A stretch of 64,000 nucleotides of DNA, from contig NZ_JAOZEV010000009.1 in NCBI RefSeq assembly GCF_025847275.1, positions 118,487 through 182,486 on the forward strand, read 5' to 3'. This stretch comes from Flavobacterium frigoritolerans (GTDB taxonomy: Bacteria; Bacteroidota; Bacteroidia; Flavobacteriales; Flavobacteriaceae). The position numbers and the translations under genes are program-made. Positions 54,096 through 62,691 of this stretch are shown here, piece after piece; the first letter of the stretch is position 1, and each line of letters begins with the position of its first letter. The notes beneath the pieces are model-generated. The model searched no databases. It was given only the letters and a program-made list of their open reading frames with translations, and was not told the DNA's origin.

Positions 54096-54274
54096 GTTTT
54101 GATAGGTTTTAAGTTTTTCATTTTAAATGGATTGAATTAGAATTTTGATTATAGATAATTTTAAGTAAGAATTGTTGCCAATAATTTTGAATAAATTTGA
54201 CTAGTTTTGTTTTGTAAGAAATATATAATTTAAATCTTGTATAATTATAAAAATAATCAGAATAATAAAAAGTC

Positions 54275-55432
54275 ATGAAAGTAAAATTGTTAATAATTGT
54301 TTTTTTTGTTTACCAAATTAATTTTGCTCAGTATAAACTTGAAGCTGGAAAGTTTGTAATCAATAATGATGGAGAATTCAATACTGGTTTTAATAGTGGA
54401 AATGTTGCTAGTATGATTATGGGGTATGATGGAAGAACAGGATTTGTTAAATTTGGGACTCATACAGGAAATGGGCATAGAGATAATATCATTTATATGA
54501 GAGGTATGGATGGAAATGTTGGTTTAGGGACAAATTCTCCAAGGGCAGCATTAGATGTTGCCGCCAATATTCAAGATGGCGTTTTAGGCACAGTATTTGG
54601 TCGCTTACCGCAAGGTAATGATGTTGGCGAAGGTACTTTTTTAGGAGTAAGGGGATACAATACTTCAATTGTGGACGGGAAATCTTTTTCAATTGAGCAT
54701 AGCTTTTATGGTATTACGAATAGTTCAATTAATTTTGTTAGAGGAAGTTCTACTATTGGTGGGGGTATAGCTTTCAATACTAATAAAAACGAAGAGCAGA
54801 TGCGTATTGATGCAAGTGGCAACGTAGGTATTGGTACAAAAACTCCTAATTATAAATTGGATGTACAAGGTGGGATTTCAGCAGAAAGTCTATATGTGAA
54901 AAAATTAGACATAACGAATGATGGCGTTCATAATTCAAGTATAAACAGTGGAGGTGTTGCATCTATTAATATGGGATTTGATGGTATTACTGGTTTTGTA
55001 CGATTTGGAGCGCATACAGGAAGAGGATTTAAAGATAATATTTTGTATATGAGAGGTATGGATGGTAATATAGGAGTTGGAACTGGAAGTCCAGATTCAA
55101 AACTTACTGTTGCAGGAAACATTCATGCTCAAGAAGTGAAAGTTACTATTAGTGCAGGTGTAGTTCCAGATTATGTTTTTGCAAATGGTTATAAATTAAA
55201 ACCATTACAAGAAGTTGAAGAGTATATTAAACATAATAAGCACTTACCAGAAATACCTTCAGCTCAAGAGATAGAAAAGAATGGTTTGATGCTAGCAGAA
55301 ATGAATATGAATTTATTGAAGAAAATAGAAGAACTTACGTTGCATGCTATAGATCAACAAAAAGATATTAAAAAATTAATAGAAGTTGTAGAAGAACAAA
55401 GTAAAAGGTTAAATTCTTTAGAGAATAAATAA
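54275..55432 (+). CDS. Secreted surface/tail-fibre-like protein with internal duplication
   Basis: A 385-residue protein with a signal peptide ending near INFAQ. Two copies of a motif block are visible: SMIMGYDGRTGFVKFG...DNIIYMRGMDGNVGLGT (about 45-88) and SINMGFDGITGFVRFG...DNILYMRGMDGNIGVGT (about 228-270). The C-terminal part (YKLKPLQEVEEYIKHNKHLPEIPSAQEIEKNG, then a coiled coil) is a trimeric chaperone-like end common in secreted Bacteroidota repeat proteins. It is probably a surface adhesin or filament. Near-identical terminators flank the gene on both sides. Confidence 0.7.
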   Translation: MKVKLLIIVFFVYQINFAQYKLEAGKFVINNDGEFNTGFNSGNVASMIMGYDGRTGFVKFGTHTGNGHRDNIIYMRGMDGNVGLGTNSPRAALDVAANIQDGVLGTVFGRLPQGNDVGEGTFLGVRGYNTSIVDGKSFSIEHSFYGITNSSINFVRGSSTIGGGIAFNTNKNEEQMRIDASGNVGIGTKTPNYKLDVQGGISAESLYVKKLDITNDGVHNSSINSGGVASINMGFDGITGFVRFGAHTGRGFKDNILYMRGMDGNIGVGTGSPDSKLTVAGNIHAQEVKVTISAGVVPDYVFANGYKLKPLQEVEEYIKHNKHLPEIPSAQEIEKNGLMLAEMNMNLLKKIEELTLHAIDQQKDIKKLIEVVEEQSKRLNSLENK

Positions 55433-55446
55433 ACGACTATAATTTT

Positions 55447-55483
55447 AAAACCTCTTGAAAGTAAAATCTTAAGAGGTTTTTTT
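55447..55483 (+). terminator. Rho-independent terminator after the surface protein gene
   Basis: AAAACCTCTT (55447-55456) pairs with AAGAGGTTTT (55471-55480) over 10 bases, with a T run to 55483. Nearly identical to the terminator at 54058. Confidence 0.85.
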
Positions 55484-55609
55484 GTGTAAATGCCTAGCCC
55501 AGACAGTAACGGTATCCTTTGTTTACCTTCTTTAGGCAAGCAAAGATATAGTTTATGGCTGGATTAGCTCCTTATTACTAATATGTCTAGCCGTTTGAAA
55601 ATTTTATTT

Positions 55610-55748
55610 AACACATAGAGACATAGATTTTAAGAGTAAAAAAGAATGCAAAATGAAAAACTTTTCCCTCACATGGCTTACTCTGTGTTCTTTTGATAAG
55701 TGAAACGCCTTTTTTTAGAATAGAAAAATCTATGTCTCTATTGATGAG
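55610..55748. repeat. 139-bp dispersed element with terminal inverted repeats (copy 2)
   Basis: The left end AACACATAGAGACATAGATT (55610 on) is inverted at 55727-55743 (17 bases identical). The interior 55638-55681, read on the minus strand, aligns with the interior of copy 1 (motif AGCyATrTrAGGkAAAA). It lies between the surface-protein terminator and the DeoR stop, in the opposite orientation to copy 1. Confidence 0.6.
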
Positions 55749-55756
55749 TTTAGATT

Positions 55757-56506
55757 CTAGACTATCGTTATACCTGCTTCTTTGTATGCTTTTAAGACTT
55801 CGTCGTCGGGAGATGTATTCGTAACCAAGATATTAATGTCTTTTATAGGACAGACAAAATAGGCTTCGGCTGTTCCAATTTTTTCAATCGAACTTAATGC
55901 AATCACCGTATTTGAATTCTGAATCATGTTCTTTTTAATTTGTGAATCATCGTATATAATGCCAGTAATTCCGCGTTCATGATGTATGCTGCATACTCCT
56001 AAAATGCACACATCTGCTCTAAAGTTTCTGAAGAAATCTATCGTTTCGATACTAGCAGTTGCAAATGATGTTTTACACATTTTGCCTCCTGCAAATATTA
56101 ATTCGACATTGGGTAAATCTTCTATTAATACTGCTACTGGAAAACTATTTGTTATAACCGTTATTTTTAAATCATAAGGAAAACTGGCTACTAATGCTAA
56201 AGATGTTGTTCCGCCATCAATAAAAACCACTTGTCCATCCTTTAGAAATGAAATTGCTTTTTCGGCAATAATCTTTTTGTTTTCTAAATCATGTTTTTCT
56301 CTATTTCTAAAATGCAACGGAATAGGAGATGGGGCTACTGCGCCTCCACGAACTGCCTTTAATAATCCTTGATCAGAAAGTTCTTTTACATCTCTTCTTA
56401 CTGTGTCTTCTGATACATTTAAATATTCGCTAAGCTCGAATAAAGTTACTCTATGCTCTTTTGATAAGTATTCTAAAATTACATTTTGACGTTCCTCTTT
56501 TTTCAT
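55757..56506 (-). CDS. DeoR/GlpR family transcriptional repressor
   Basis: The ATG at 56506 gives 249 residues starting MKKEERQNVILEYL; the upstream extension is not a normal DeoR start. The N-terminal helix-turn-helix is VTLFELSEYLNVSEDTVRRDVKELSDQGLLKAVRGGA, the DeoR signature. The sensor domain has VFIDGGTTSLALVASFP and ITGIIYDDSQIKK and resembles ribose-5-phosphate isomerase folds that bind sugar phosphates. It is divergent from a deoxyribonucleotidase gene, with the shared 84-base region full of TTGCAA boxes, so it probably represses both itself and that gene. Confidence 0.9.
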   Translation of the reverse strand: MKKEERQNVILEYLSKEHRVTLFELSEYLNVSEDTVRRDVKELSDQGLLKAVRGGAVAPSPIPLHFRNREKHDLENKKIIAEKAISFLKDGQVVFIDGGTTSLALVASFPYDLKITVITNSFPVAVLIEDLPNVELIFAGGKMCKTSFATASIETIDFFRNFRADVCILGVCSIHHERGITGIIYDDSQIKKNMIQNSNTVIALSSIEKIGTAEAYFVCPIKDINILVTNTSPDDEVLKAYKEAGITIV

Positions 56507-56509
56507 GTG

Positions 56510-56591
56510 TTGCAAATTTATATTGCAAAAATAATAAAATATTGCAATATATTGCAATATTTGCTTAGATTTGTGGCAAAATAATTTGCAA
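56510..56591. promoter_or_regulatory. Shared divergent promoter with five TTGCAA boxes
   Basis: TTGCAA occurs at 56510, 56523, 56542, 56552 and 56586. The middle two are perfect ATTGCAAT palindromes spaced 10 bases (one helical turn). The plus promoter uses ATTG (56541-56544) and TAGATTTG (56566-56573), 21 bases apart; the minus promoter uses ATTG (56555-56558, minus strand) and TATTTTTG (56526-56533), also 21 apart. Each -33 element is therefore inside one palindrome. The DeoR protein next door is the obvious ligand (inference). Confidence 0.6.
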
Positions 56592-57124
56592 TGAAAAAGA
56601 AGACTATTGCTGTCGATATGGATGGCGTGCTTGCCGACATAGAGGCTAGCTTGATTGAGTGTTATAATAAAGAATGTGGAACTGCTATTTCAAGAGAAAG
56701 TATTCAGGGATTGAGTGAAGAAGATGCTTTTCATGGGAGAACTATTTTGCGAGGAATTCTAAACTCGGAGAATTTTTTTAGAACATTACCTGTAATGCCA
56801 GATGCGGTAGAGAGTTTACGTCAGTTACAAGAAAATTTTGAAATCTTTATCGTTTCTGCAGCTACAGAGTTTCCTATGTCACTTCATGAAAAAATAGGAT
56901 GGCTTGGAGAACATTTTCCTTTTATCTCATGGGAAAATATTATTTTATGCGGAAGCAAAAGGATCATTAATACAGATTACATGATTGATGATCACAGTAA
57001 GAATTTGGATTATTGCATAGGTAAACCTATTATGTTTACAGCATTTCATAACATAAATCAAACACATCATTTAAGAGTGAATAATTGGAAGGAAGTACTA
57101 GAGACGTTAGAAAAAACGCTTTAG
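56591..57124 (+). CDS. 5'(3')-deoxyribonucleotidase-like HAD phosphatase
   Basis: A 177-residue HAD protein. Motif I is VDMDGVLADIE (two catalytic Asp), motif II is FIVSAATEFP, the Lys of motif III lies in CGSKRII and the acidic motif IV is DYMIDDHSKN. This is the NT5C family, which removes phosphate from deoxyribonucleoside monophosphates. The divergent DeoR repressor may tie it to nucleoside or sugar-phosphate use. A terminator follows. Confidence 0.85.
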   Translation: MKKKTIAVDMDGVLADIEASLIECYNKECGTAISRESIQGLSEEDAFHGRTILRGILNSENFFRTLPVMPDAVESLRQLQENFEIFIVSAATEFPMSLHEKIGWLGEHFPFISWENIILCGSKRIINTDYMIDDHSKNLDYCIGKPIMFTAFHNINQTHHLRVNNWKEVLETLEKTL

Positions 57125-57168
57125 ATCTATTTGTTTTTTTTAAATTTTGACAGCTTGAAAAAGCAATT

Positions 57169-57202
57169 AAACTGCCTATGAATAATTCGGGCAGTTTTTT
57201 TT
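57169..57202 (+). terminator. Rho-independent terminator after the deoxyribonucleotidase gene
   Basis: AAACTGCC (57169-57176) pairs with GGCAGTTT (57190-57197), followed by T to 57202. It lies just before the stop of a convergent gene. Confidence 0.8.
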
Positions 57203-57224
57203 ATGAAGTATTATAATCAAAAAA

Positions 57225-57821
57225 TTATATCTTTTTTTTCCAAAAATTCAATATTCCATTACAAGCAGATTCTTCTAAATCAAAACTTTCTGGAATTTCT
57301 TCCCACGTACTCCAATAGGTAACAAGTTTTGTTCCTTTAGGCGTTTTAGACAATTGTTCTCTTACGTAGTTTGAGTAAGAATGAAATAACTCTTTTTCAG
57401 GAAGTATTATTTTATCAATTGGACAGGTTATATCTATGTTTTCATAAAAAGAGTTATAAAAATAGAACGCATCATAATCTGAAAAAGATATCTGATTGAT
57501 ATTCGAATGAATGAATTCAACATTTTTTACATTATGTTTTTCGGCTATTTTCTTGGAGACCTTTATAAGTGATTCCCTTTGTTCTACACCATAAAATTTT
57601 CCTCTTGTGGAAGCTGCGCCTACCAAGCAAAATTTTCCAACTCCAGCTCCTATATCCAATACTTTCTTATTGGGTCTGTCAACAAGATAATCGGCAGCGG
57701 CTTTGGCTATTTCTACAGGAGTCCAATGTCGTTCAGAGAGTCGTTTGATACGGGTTGAGTATAGTTCATTAAATGTACTATCTTCAATATCAATATTTAA
57801 TCGTAGTTGTTTAAAAATCAT
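57225..57821 (-). CDS. Class I SAM-dependent methyltransferase
   Basis: A 198-residue soluble protein. Motif I is KVLDIGAGVGKFCLVGA, near residues 55-71, followed by the acidic end of strand 2 (GKFYGVEQRESL) and VEFIHSNINQISFSDYDAFYFYN, the usual motif II/III region. WTPVEIAKAAADYLV precedes motif I. The methyl acceptor cannot be predicted. It is a single gene with no obvious partner. Confidence 0.85.
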   Translation of the reverse strand: MIFKQLRLNIDIEDSTFNELYSTRIKRLSERHWTPVEIAKAAADYLVDRPNKKVLDIGAGVGKFCLVGAASTRGKFYGVEQRESLIKVSKKIAEKHNVKNVEFIHSNINQISFSDYDAFYFYNSFYENIDITCPIDKIILPEKELFHSYSNYVREQLSKTPKGTKLVTYWSTWEEIPESFDLEESACNGILNFWKKKI

Positions 57822-58008
57822 TTAATGAGTTGTATTTTTTCGATTCAATAAAAAAATATAGTTTTATGTATAATATGACTCTTGAGAATCAGTGATTATC
57901 ATATAGATATTATCAAATGTAAGGGTTTTCGACTAAGATAGTATTAGTTTTTGTAATTTCATAATTAATTGATGATAAGTTTATGTTTGATTTTCTTAAC
58001 TTTGCTCT

Positions 58009-58881
58009 ATGAATAATCATATTGTTTCTCAAGCTTCAGATTTTAATACCAGTGACCTAAAACTAAAAGGTTTTAAAGTGTACGAGGTTAATAGTGGTGT
58101 TAATGCTATTCCTACCTATAATCGCAGAGATTTTTATAAGATTTGTATTAATACTAGCAAAAGTCTTATTCACTATGCCGATAGAGGTATTGAAACTGAT
58201 GGCACAATATTATTTTTTGGAAACCCGCATATTCCATATTCTTGGGAAATTATTTCACCAATTTATAGTGGCTATGCCTGTGTTTTTACCGAAGAATTTT
58301 TAAAAGTTAATTACCGTTCTGATAGTCTTCATGAGTCGCCTTTGTTTAAGATTGGAGGAACTCCTATATTCTCGTTAACTTCTGCTCAAGAGGAATTTAT
58401 AAATTCAATGTTTATAAAAATGATTGCAGAACAGGATACTGATTACATTTTTAAAGATGATCTGATTCGGAATTATATTAACCTGATTATTCATGAATCA
58501 TTAAAAATGCAGCCTTCAGAAAATTTCTTTAAACATAAGAATGCTTCTTCCCGAATTACGACACTTTTTATGGAGCTCTTAGAAAGACAATTTCCTATTG
58601 AGACTAAAGATCAGCCACTTAAATTAAAAACACCACAAGATTATGCTCAAAATCTTGCAGTGCACGTAAATCACCTTAATCGTTCGGTAAAAGAAATAAC
58701 GGGTAAATCGACTACTGCTCACATTAGTGAAAGAATTATTAGTGAAGCAAAAGCTCTTTTGCAACATACGGATTGGAGTATTGCTGATGTGGGATTTTCG
58801 CTAGGATTTGAATATCCAAGCTACTTTAATAATTACTTTAAAAGACTAACCGGAACTGTGCCTAAAACCCTGAGGGTATAA
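58009..58881 (+). CDS. AraC family transcriptional regulator
   Basis: A 290-residue regulator. The N-terminal half is a cupin-like sensor (ETDGTILFFGNPHIPYSWE). The C-terminal AraC domain has DYAQNLAVHVNHLNRSVKEITGKST and the second helix-turn-helix SIADVGFSLGFEYPSYFNNYFKRLTGTVPKTLR. It precedes two cupin genes and an alcohol dehydrogenase on the same strand; control of these is likely but unproved. Confidence 0.92.
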   Translation: MNNHIVSQASDFNTSDLKLKGFKVYEVNSGVNAIPTYNRRDFYKICINTSKSLIHYADRGIETDGTILFFGNPHIPYSWEIISPIYSGYACVFTEEFLKVNYRSDSLHESPLFKIGGTPIFSLTSAQEEFINSMFIKMIAEQDTDYIFKDDLIRNYINLIIHESLKMQPSENFFKHKNASSRITTLFMELLERQFPIETKDQPLKLKTPQDYAQNLAVHVNHLNRSVKEITGKSTTAHISERIISEAKALLQHTDWSIADVGFSLGFEYPSYFNNYFKRLTGTVPKTLRV

Positions 58882-59061
58882 ATTGTTTCATATTCTTAAT
58901 TTTTTGTTTGATAATTGTTATCTAAGAATGTCTTTGCTAAAGTAAATTTGCACAGAAATAATTAGTATTAATCCATATCAGATTATTAGCTAAATAGTAA
59001 GGTTTTTAATATTGACCGCTTCTTTAATTTAGTTTGTACTGATGTATAAAACAGAGCAATT

Positions 59062-59478
59062 ATGAAAACAGCACAAAATGAATTAAACAATACTATTTTT
59101 CCAAAAGGAGATTCAGCTTCTGCAGATTATTTTACAGGGAATGCATGGGTAAAACTGCTTGTTCCTGATGACAGAATCTTAAATACGGTTGTAGGAAATG
59201 TAGTTTTTGAGCCAGGTTCTAGAAACAACTGGCATACACATCCCGGAGGTCAAATACTTATTGTTACTCATGGAATAGGATATTATCAAGAAGAAGGGAA
59301 ACCTATTCAATTACTTAATATAGGTGATGTTGTTTCTATCTTACCTGATGTTAAACATTGGCATGGTGCATCTCCTGATAGTGAATTTACTCATATAGCT
59401 ATAAGCACTAATACCCAAAATGGTATTGTGGATTGGCTTGAAAGAGTTACTGATGAGCAATACAATAGCTTTAAATAG
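59062..59478 (+). CDS. Cupin domain protein (first of a pair)
   Basis: A 138-residue single-domain cupin. The metal-binding motif 1 is FEPGSRNNWHTHPGGQILIVTHGIGYYQEEG (HxH plus Gln) and motif 2 is LPDVKHWHGA (His). Such proteins are annotated as (R)-mandelonitrile lyase-like or quercetinase-like cupins; the substrate here is unknown. It has an intact 3-His/1-Gln set, and it lies 180 bases after the AraC gene. Confidence 0.85.
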   Translation: MKTAQNELNNTIFPKGDSASADYFTGNAWVKLLVPDDRILNTVVGNVVFEPGSRNNWHTHPGGQILIVTHGIGYYQEEGKPIQLLNIGDVVSILPDVKHWHGASPDSEFTHIAISTNTQNGIVDWLERVTDEQYNSFK

Positions 59479-59669
59479 TCTTAAAGTATTTATGTGTTGT
59501 TTATATCCAACATTAATTTTAAAACAAATCTAAAACAAGTAATTTTTATTTTTTTGTCTCCTGCTTGTGGTGATAAAATATTTTTGTAAATTACTAGTTC
59601 TAAGCATGTTGTGGTTTTTGTTGTGAATTCATTAAATAATTAAAACAAAATTACATTAAACAACTATTT

Positions 59670-60077
59670 ATGTCGACACATTATACAACCATTATAGAAG
59701 AAGGAATAGTTCCTAATATATATACTACTGGTGAAGTCTCTTTTAAAAAGCGCACTAGTGATATTCAGCCACGTAATACTACCATAAAAGAGGTTGCTTT
59801 TGAGCCTGGATCGAGAAATAATTGGCATACAAATACTGGTTTGCAATTGCTTGTTGCAACAGAGGGAGTCGGTTATTTTCAGGAAAGAGGTAATCCTATA
59901 CGATTGGTTCATAAAGGTGAAGTTATTACCATCTTGCCAGATGTCGAGCATTGGTATGGGGCAACTCCTACTAGCCGATTCTCGCATATAGCAATTATTA
60001 CTGAGATTGATAGAGGTATAGGGATTTGGATGGAACAGGTTACCGATGAGGAATACAATAGCTTTATAGCATTCTAA
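59670..60077 (+). CDS. Cupin domain protein (second of a pair, altered metal site)
   Basis: A 135-residue paralogue of the preceding gene: FEPGSRNNWHTNTGLQLLVATEGVGYFQERG and LPDVEHWYGATP. The second His of the HxH motif is Asn here, whereas the other ligands (first His, Gln and the motif-2 His) remain. It may bind a different metal, bind weakly or serve in a heteromer with the first cupin. It is 191 bases downstream of the first copy and likely under the same control. Confidence 0.83.
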   Translation: MSTHYTTIIEEGIVPNIYTTGEVSFKKRTSDIQPRNTTIKEVAFEPGSRNNWHTNTGLQLLVATEGVGYFQERGNPIRLVHKGEVITILPDVEHWYGATPTSRFSHIAIITEIDRGIGIWMEQVTDEEYNSFIAF

Positions 60078-60189
60078 AGATTTGAAAAAGAGTAGGGAAG
60101 TAGGGTTTTATAATTTTTGATTTTTTTTCTTGCAGATTTAGCAGATCTAGCAGATTATATTGTGGCCTATTTTTAAAGAATTGATTGCT

Positions 60190-60285
60190 GTTTTCTGAAA
60201 CTTGAAACTTGAAACTTGAAACAAAGAAAACCTGAAACAAAGAAAACTTGAAACATTAAACAAATAAAAACATTAAACAAAAAAA
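60190..60285. repeat. Tandem GAAACTT / GAAACAAA repeats
   Basis: GAAACTT repeats about three times from 60198, then changes to GAAACAAAGAAAACCT/TT units and AAACATTAAACAAA up to the dehydrogenase start. A short triple GCAGATNTA repeat precedes it (60134-60159). Low-complexity leader DNA; no coding content. Confidence 0.6.
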
Positions 60286-60288
60286 TAA

Positions 60289-61344
60289 ATGGAAACAAAG
60301 AACATAAAAGCCTTTGGTACAGTAGCTGCCGATGCACCTTTAAAAACATTAGATATTAAACGCAGAACTGTTACTGCACATGATGTTGAGATTGAAATCT
60401 TGTATTGTGGTATTTGTCATTCTGATTTGCATTCGGCTAGAAATGAATGGCACGGTACAACTTATCCAATAGTTCCGGGACATGAAATTGTGGGTAGAGT
60501 AACCAAAGTTGGAGATCATGTTAAGAACTTTAAAGTAGGCGATTTAGCTGGTGTAGGTTGTATGGTCGATTCTTGTAGAGAATGTGATCATTGTAAAGAA
60601 GATTTAGAGCAATTTTGCGATTCAGGAAGTACGCTTACATTTGATTCTCCTGATAAACACCTTGGCGGACAAACTTTTGGTGGGTACTCAGAGAGTGTTG
60701 TTGTTGATGAAAGTTTTGTACTTCACATATCTGATAAATTAGATTTAGCAGGTGTTGCTCCTTTGCTTTGCGCTGGAATTACAACTTATTCTCCTTTAAA
60801 ACACTGGAAAGTAGGATCAGGTCAAAAAGTTGGTATTGTAGGTATTGGTGGATTGGGACATATGGGAATTAAAATTGCAAAAGCAATGGGAGCTCATGTA
60901 GTAGTTTTTACAACTTCATTATCTAAAACAGAAGATGCTAAGCGTTTGGGGGCAGATGAAGTAGTATTGTCTAGCGATCCTGAAGAAATGAAGAAACACG
61001 CTAGAAGCCTTCACTTTATTTTAGATTGTGTATCGGCTCAACATGATATCGATGCTTATTTAAATTTACTTAGAGTAGATGGAACGCTTACTTTGGTAGG
61101 TGCTCCTATGGATCCACTTCCTGTAACATCATTTAGCCTTATACTTGGCAGAAGAAGTTTCTCAGGTTCTCTTATTGGTGGTATTGCAGAAACTCAGGAA
61201 ATGCTTGACTTTTGCGCTAAGCACAACATCGTTGCTGATATCGAATTGATTGGTGTAAACGATGTAAATAATGCTTACGAAAGACTATTAAAAGGAGATA
61301 TAAAATATCGTTTCGTAATAGATATGGCGTCACTTAAAAACTAG
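60289..61344 (+). CDS. Zinc-dependent NAD(P)H alcohol dehydrogenase (cinnamyl-alcohol-dehydrogenase/YahK type)
   Basis: A 351-residue MDR-family enzyme. Catalytic Zn ligands are Cys in YCGICHSDLH, His in PGHEIVG and a later Cys. The structural Zn site is CRECDHCKEDLEQFC. The Rossmann motif is GIVGIGGLGHMGIKIAKAMG. This pattern is the YahK/CAD subfamily, which reduces aldehydes with NADPH as a rule. Its place after AraC and two cupins suggests a small detoxification or aldehyde-handling operon. Confidence 0.92.
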   Translation: METKNIKAFGTVAADAPLKTLDIKRRTVTAHDVEIEILYCGICHSDLHSARNEWHGTTYPIVPGHEIVGRVTKVGDHVKNFKVGDLAGVGCMVDSCRECDHCKEDLEQFCDSGSTLTFDSPDKHLGGQTFGGYSESVVVDESFVLHISDKLDLAGVAPLLCAGITTYSPLKHWKVGSGQKVGIVGIGGLGHMGIKIAKAMGAHVVVFTTSLSKTEDAKRLGADEVVLSSDPEEMKKHARSLHFILDCVSAQHDIDAYLNLLRVDGTLTLVGAPMDPLPVTSFSLILGRRSFSGSLIGGIAETQEMLDFCAKHNIVADIELIGVNDVNNAYERLLKGDIKYRFVIDMASLKN

Positions 61345-61359
61345 TTTTTTTATAAACAG

Positions 61360-61394
61360 AAAAGGTGTTCATTGTAATAATGAACACCTTTTTT
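61360..61394 (+). terminator. Rho-independent terminator after the alcohol dehydrogenase
   Basis: AAAAGGTGTTCATT (61360-61373) and AATGAACACCTTTT (61379-61392) form a perfect 14-base-pair stem with a 5-base loop and a short T run. Confidence 0.88.
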
Positions 61395-61434
61395 GTTTAA
61401 TGACCAATTGCAATCTGGTAAAAGTAATTGTTTT

Positions 61435-61572
61435 AAGACATAGAAACATAGTTCTTTTTTATCCATAATAAGACGTTACAGTTATATTAAAAAGATGCAT
61501 AGCTATCCATGTGAAAGAAATGTATTTCCTCTAAAAGTTTTATTGCACATGAAATCTATGTTGCTATGTGTT
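61435..61572. repeat. 138-bp dispersed element with terminal inverted repeats (copy 3)
   Basis: The left end AAGACATAGAAACATAG (61435-61451) is inverted as CTATGTTGCTATGTGTT (61556-61572; 15 of 17 match). Length and ends match copies 1 and 2. The interior contains ATAGCTATCCATGTGAAAG, related to the interior of those copies. Confidence 0.55.
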
Positions 61573-61603
61573 AAATATTATTTTTTAAAAGAGATTAATT
61601 AAA

Positions 61604-62491
61604 CTATTTGCTGATTAAAATACTCCAGTTAGCTCCGCTATAAATTTTATGTTTTTCAGAGAAACTACCTTGGTTTACAGCCAATGAAAAATTCAAAAGG
61701 CTATTAAAGTAAACGACATCAGTTCCAACTTCAACTTCTCCAAAAGTATGCACTAGTTTTAGTTTTCCATCATATACTTTCTTAGTTCCGTTGAAAATCT
61801 GAATTTTAACTAAATCTCCCGCTTTTACATCTAAATTGGCAAATGTTTTTTTGTCGATATTAGTCCAAACATTACCATATTGAATATCTAAAATTGGAAT
61901 TCCACCTTTGATAATTCCTTTTTCGAAAACTGGTTTTTGATACTCAATCTTTACCACTTCATTAGGTAATTTTGGCCCAACCTGATCGAATGTAATTGTT
62001 TTTGAGGCTAAACGCGCACCAGTATAGGCATATACATCACGACCATGAAAAGTATATGATTCATTTGAGTTTTGACGACGGTTTTTTACTTCGTCGATTT
62101 CACGAATTTCCTCAATACCTAATTGTTCAGCAACTAAAGTTAAAGTTCCGTTATCAGGAGTTACAAAATAATGTCCAGATTTAGTCAGTAAAACAACCGA
62201 GTGTCTGGCTGTTCCAACTCCAGGATCGCAAACAGAAACAAATACTGTTCCTGTAGGGTAATATTGAGCAGTTTGTGATAAACGATACGCTGCTTCCCAG
62301 ATATTAAATGCTGGAATTTCATGCGTAACATCAAATATTTTCAAATCAGTAGAAACACCTATTGCAACACCTTTCATTGCAGATACAGCTCCATCTTTCA
62401 AACCAAAATCAGATTGAAAAACTAATACATTATTTTGAGAAAACCCATTAAAAGTAACAGCACACAAAAAAAGTAATAATCGTAATTTCAT
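61604..62491 (-). CDS. Exported DUF62 protein, SAM hydroxide adenosyltransferase type
   Basis: The ATG at 62491 gives 295 residues beginning MKLRLLLFLCAVTFNGFSQ, a clear signal peptide. The DUF62 fold follows: VLVFQSDFGLKDGAVSAMKG and VTHEIPAFNIWEAAYRL. The catalytic triad of SAM hydroxide adenosyltransferases is kept: D89 and R96 in CDPGVGTAR, and H149 in TFHGRDVY. The known reaction is SAM plus water to adenosine and methionine. Export is unexpected because SAM is cytosolic. It is divergent from a TonB-dependent receptor 200 bases away, perhaps its partner. A GTG further upstream is rejected because it moves the signal inward. Confidence 0.85.
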   Translation of the reverse strand: MKLRLLLFLCAVTFNGFSQNNVLVFQSDFGLKDGAVSAMKGVAIGVSTDLKIFDVTHEIPAFNIWEAAYRLSQTAQYYPTGTVFVSVCDPGVGTARHSVVLLTKSGHYFVTPDNGTLTLVAEQLGIEEIREIDEVKNRRQNSNESYTFHGRDVYAYTGARLASKTITFDQVGPKLPNEVVKIEYQKPVFEKGIIKGGIPILDIQYGNVWTNIDKKTFANLDVKAGDLVKIQIFNGTKKVYDGKLKLVHTFGEVEVGTDVVYFNSLLNFSLAVNQGSFSEKHKIYSGANWSILISK

Positions 62492-62691
62492 TTTTTTATT
62501 TTTAAAAATTTTCACAAATATATTTCATTAAAATTAGATTCTATCTTTTTTAACTATATAAACTCTACTTAACAAGTGAAGTTTAATTTTTAAAAATTAC
62601 ATTTGCACTTTGTTAATCTTAACAGAATATTTAACTAGCCCTTTTCATTTTACCTAAATGAATTATTTACAATGTATTAAAATAACCAGCA

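Noticed and set aside
59664..59987. Minus-strand frame opposite the second cupin
   Set aside because: It is the antisense of a well-supported cupin gene and shows no domain.
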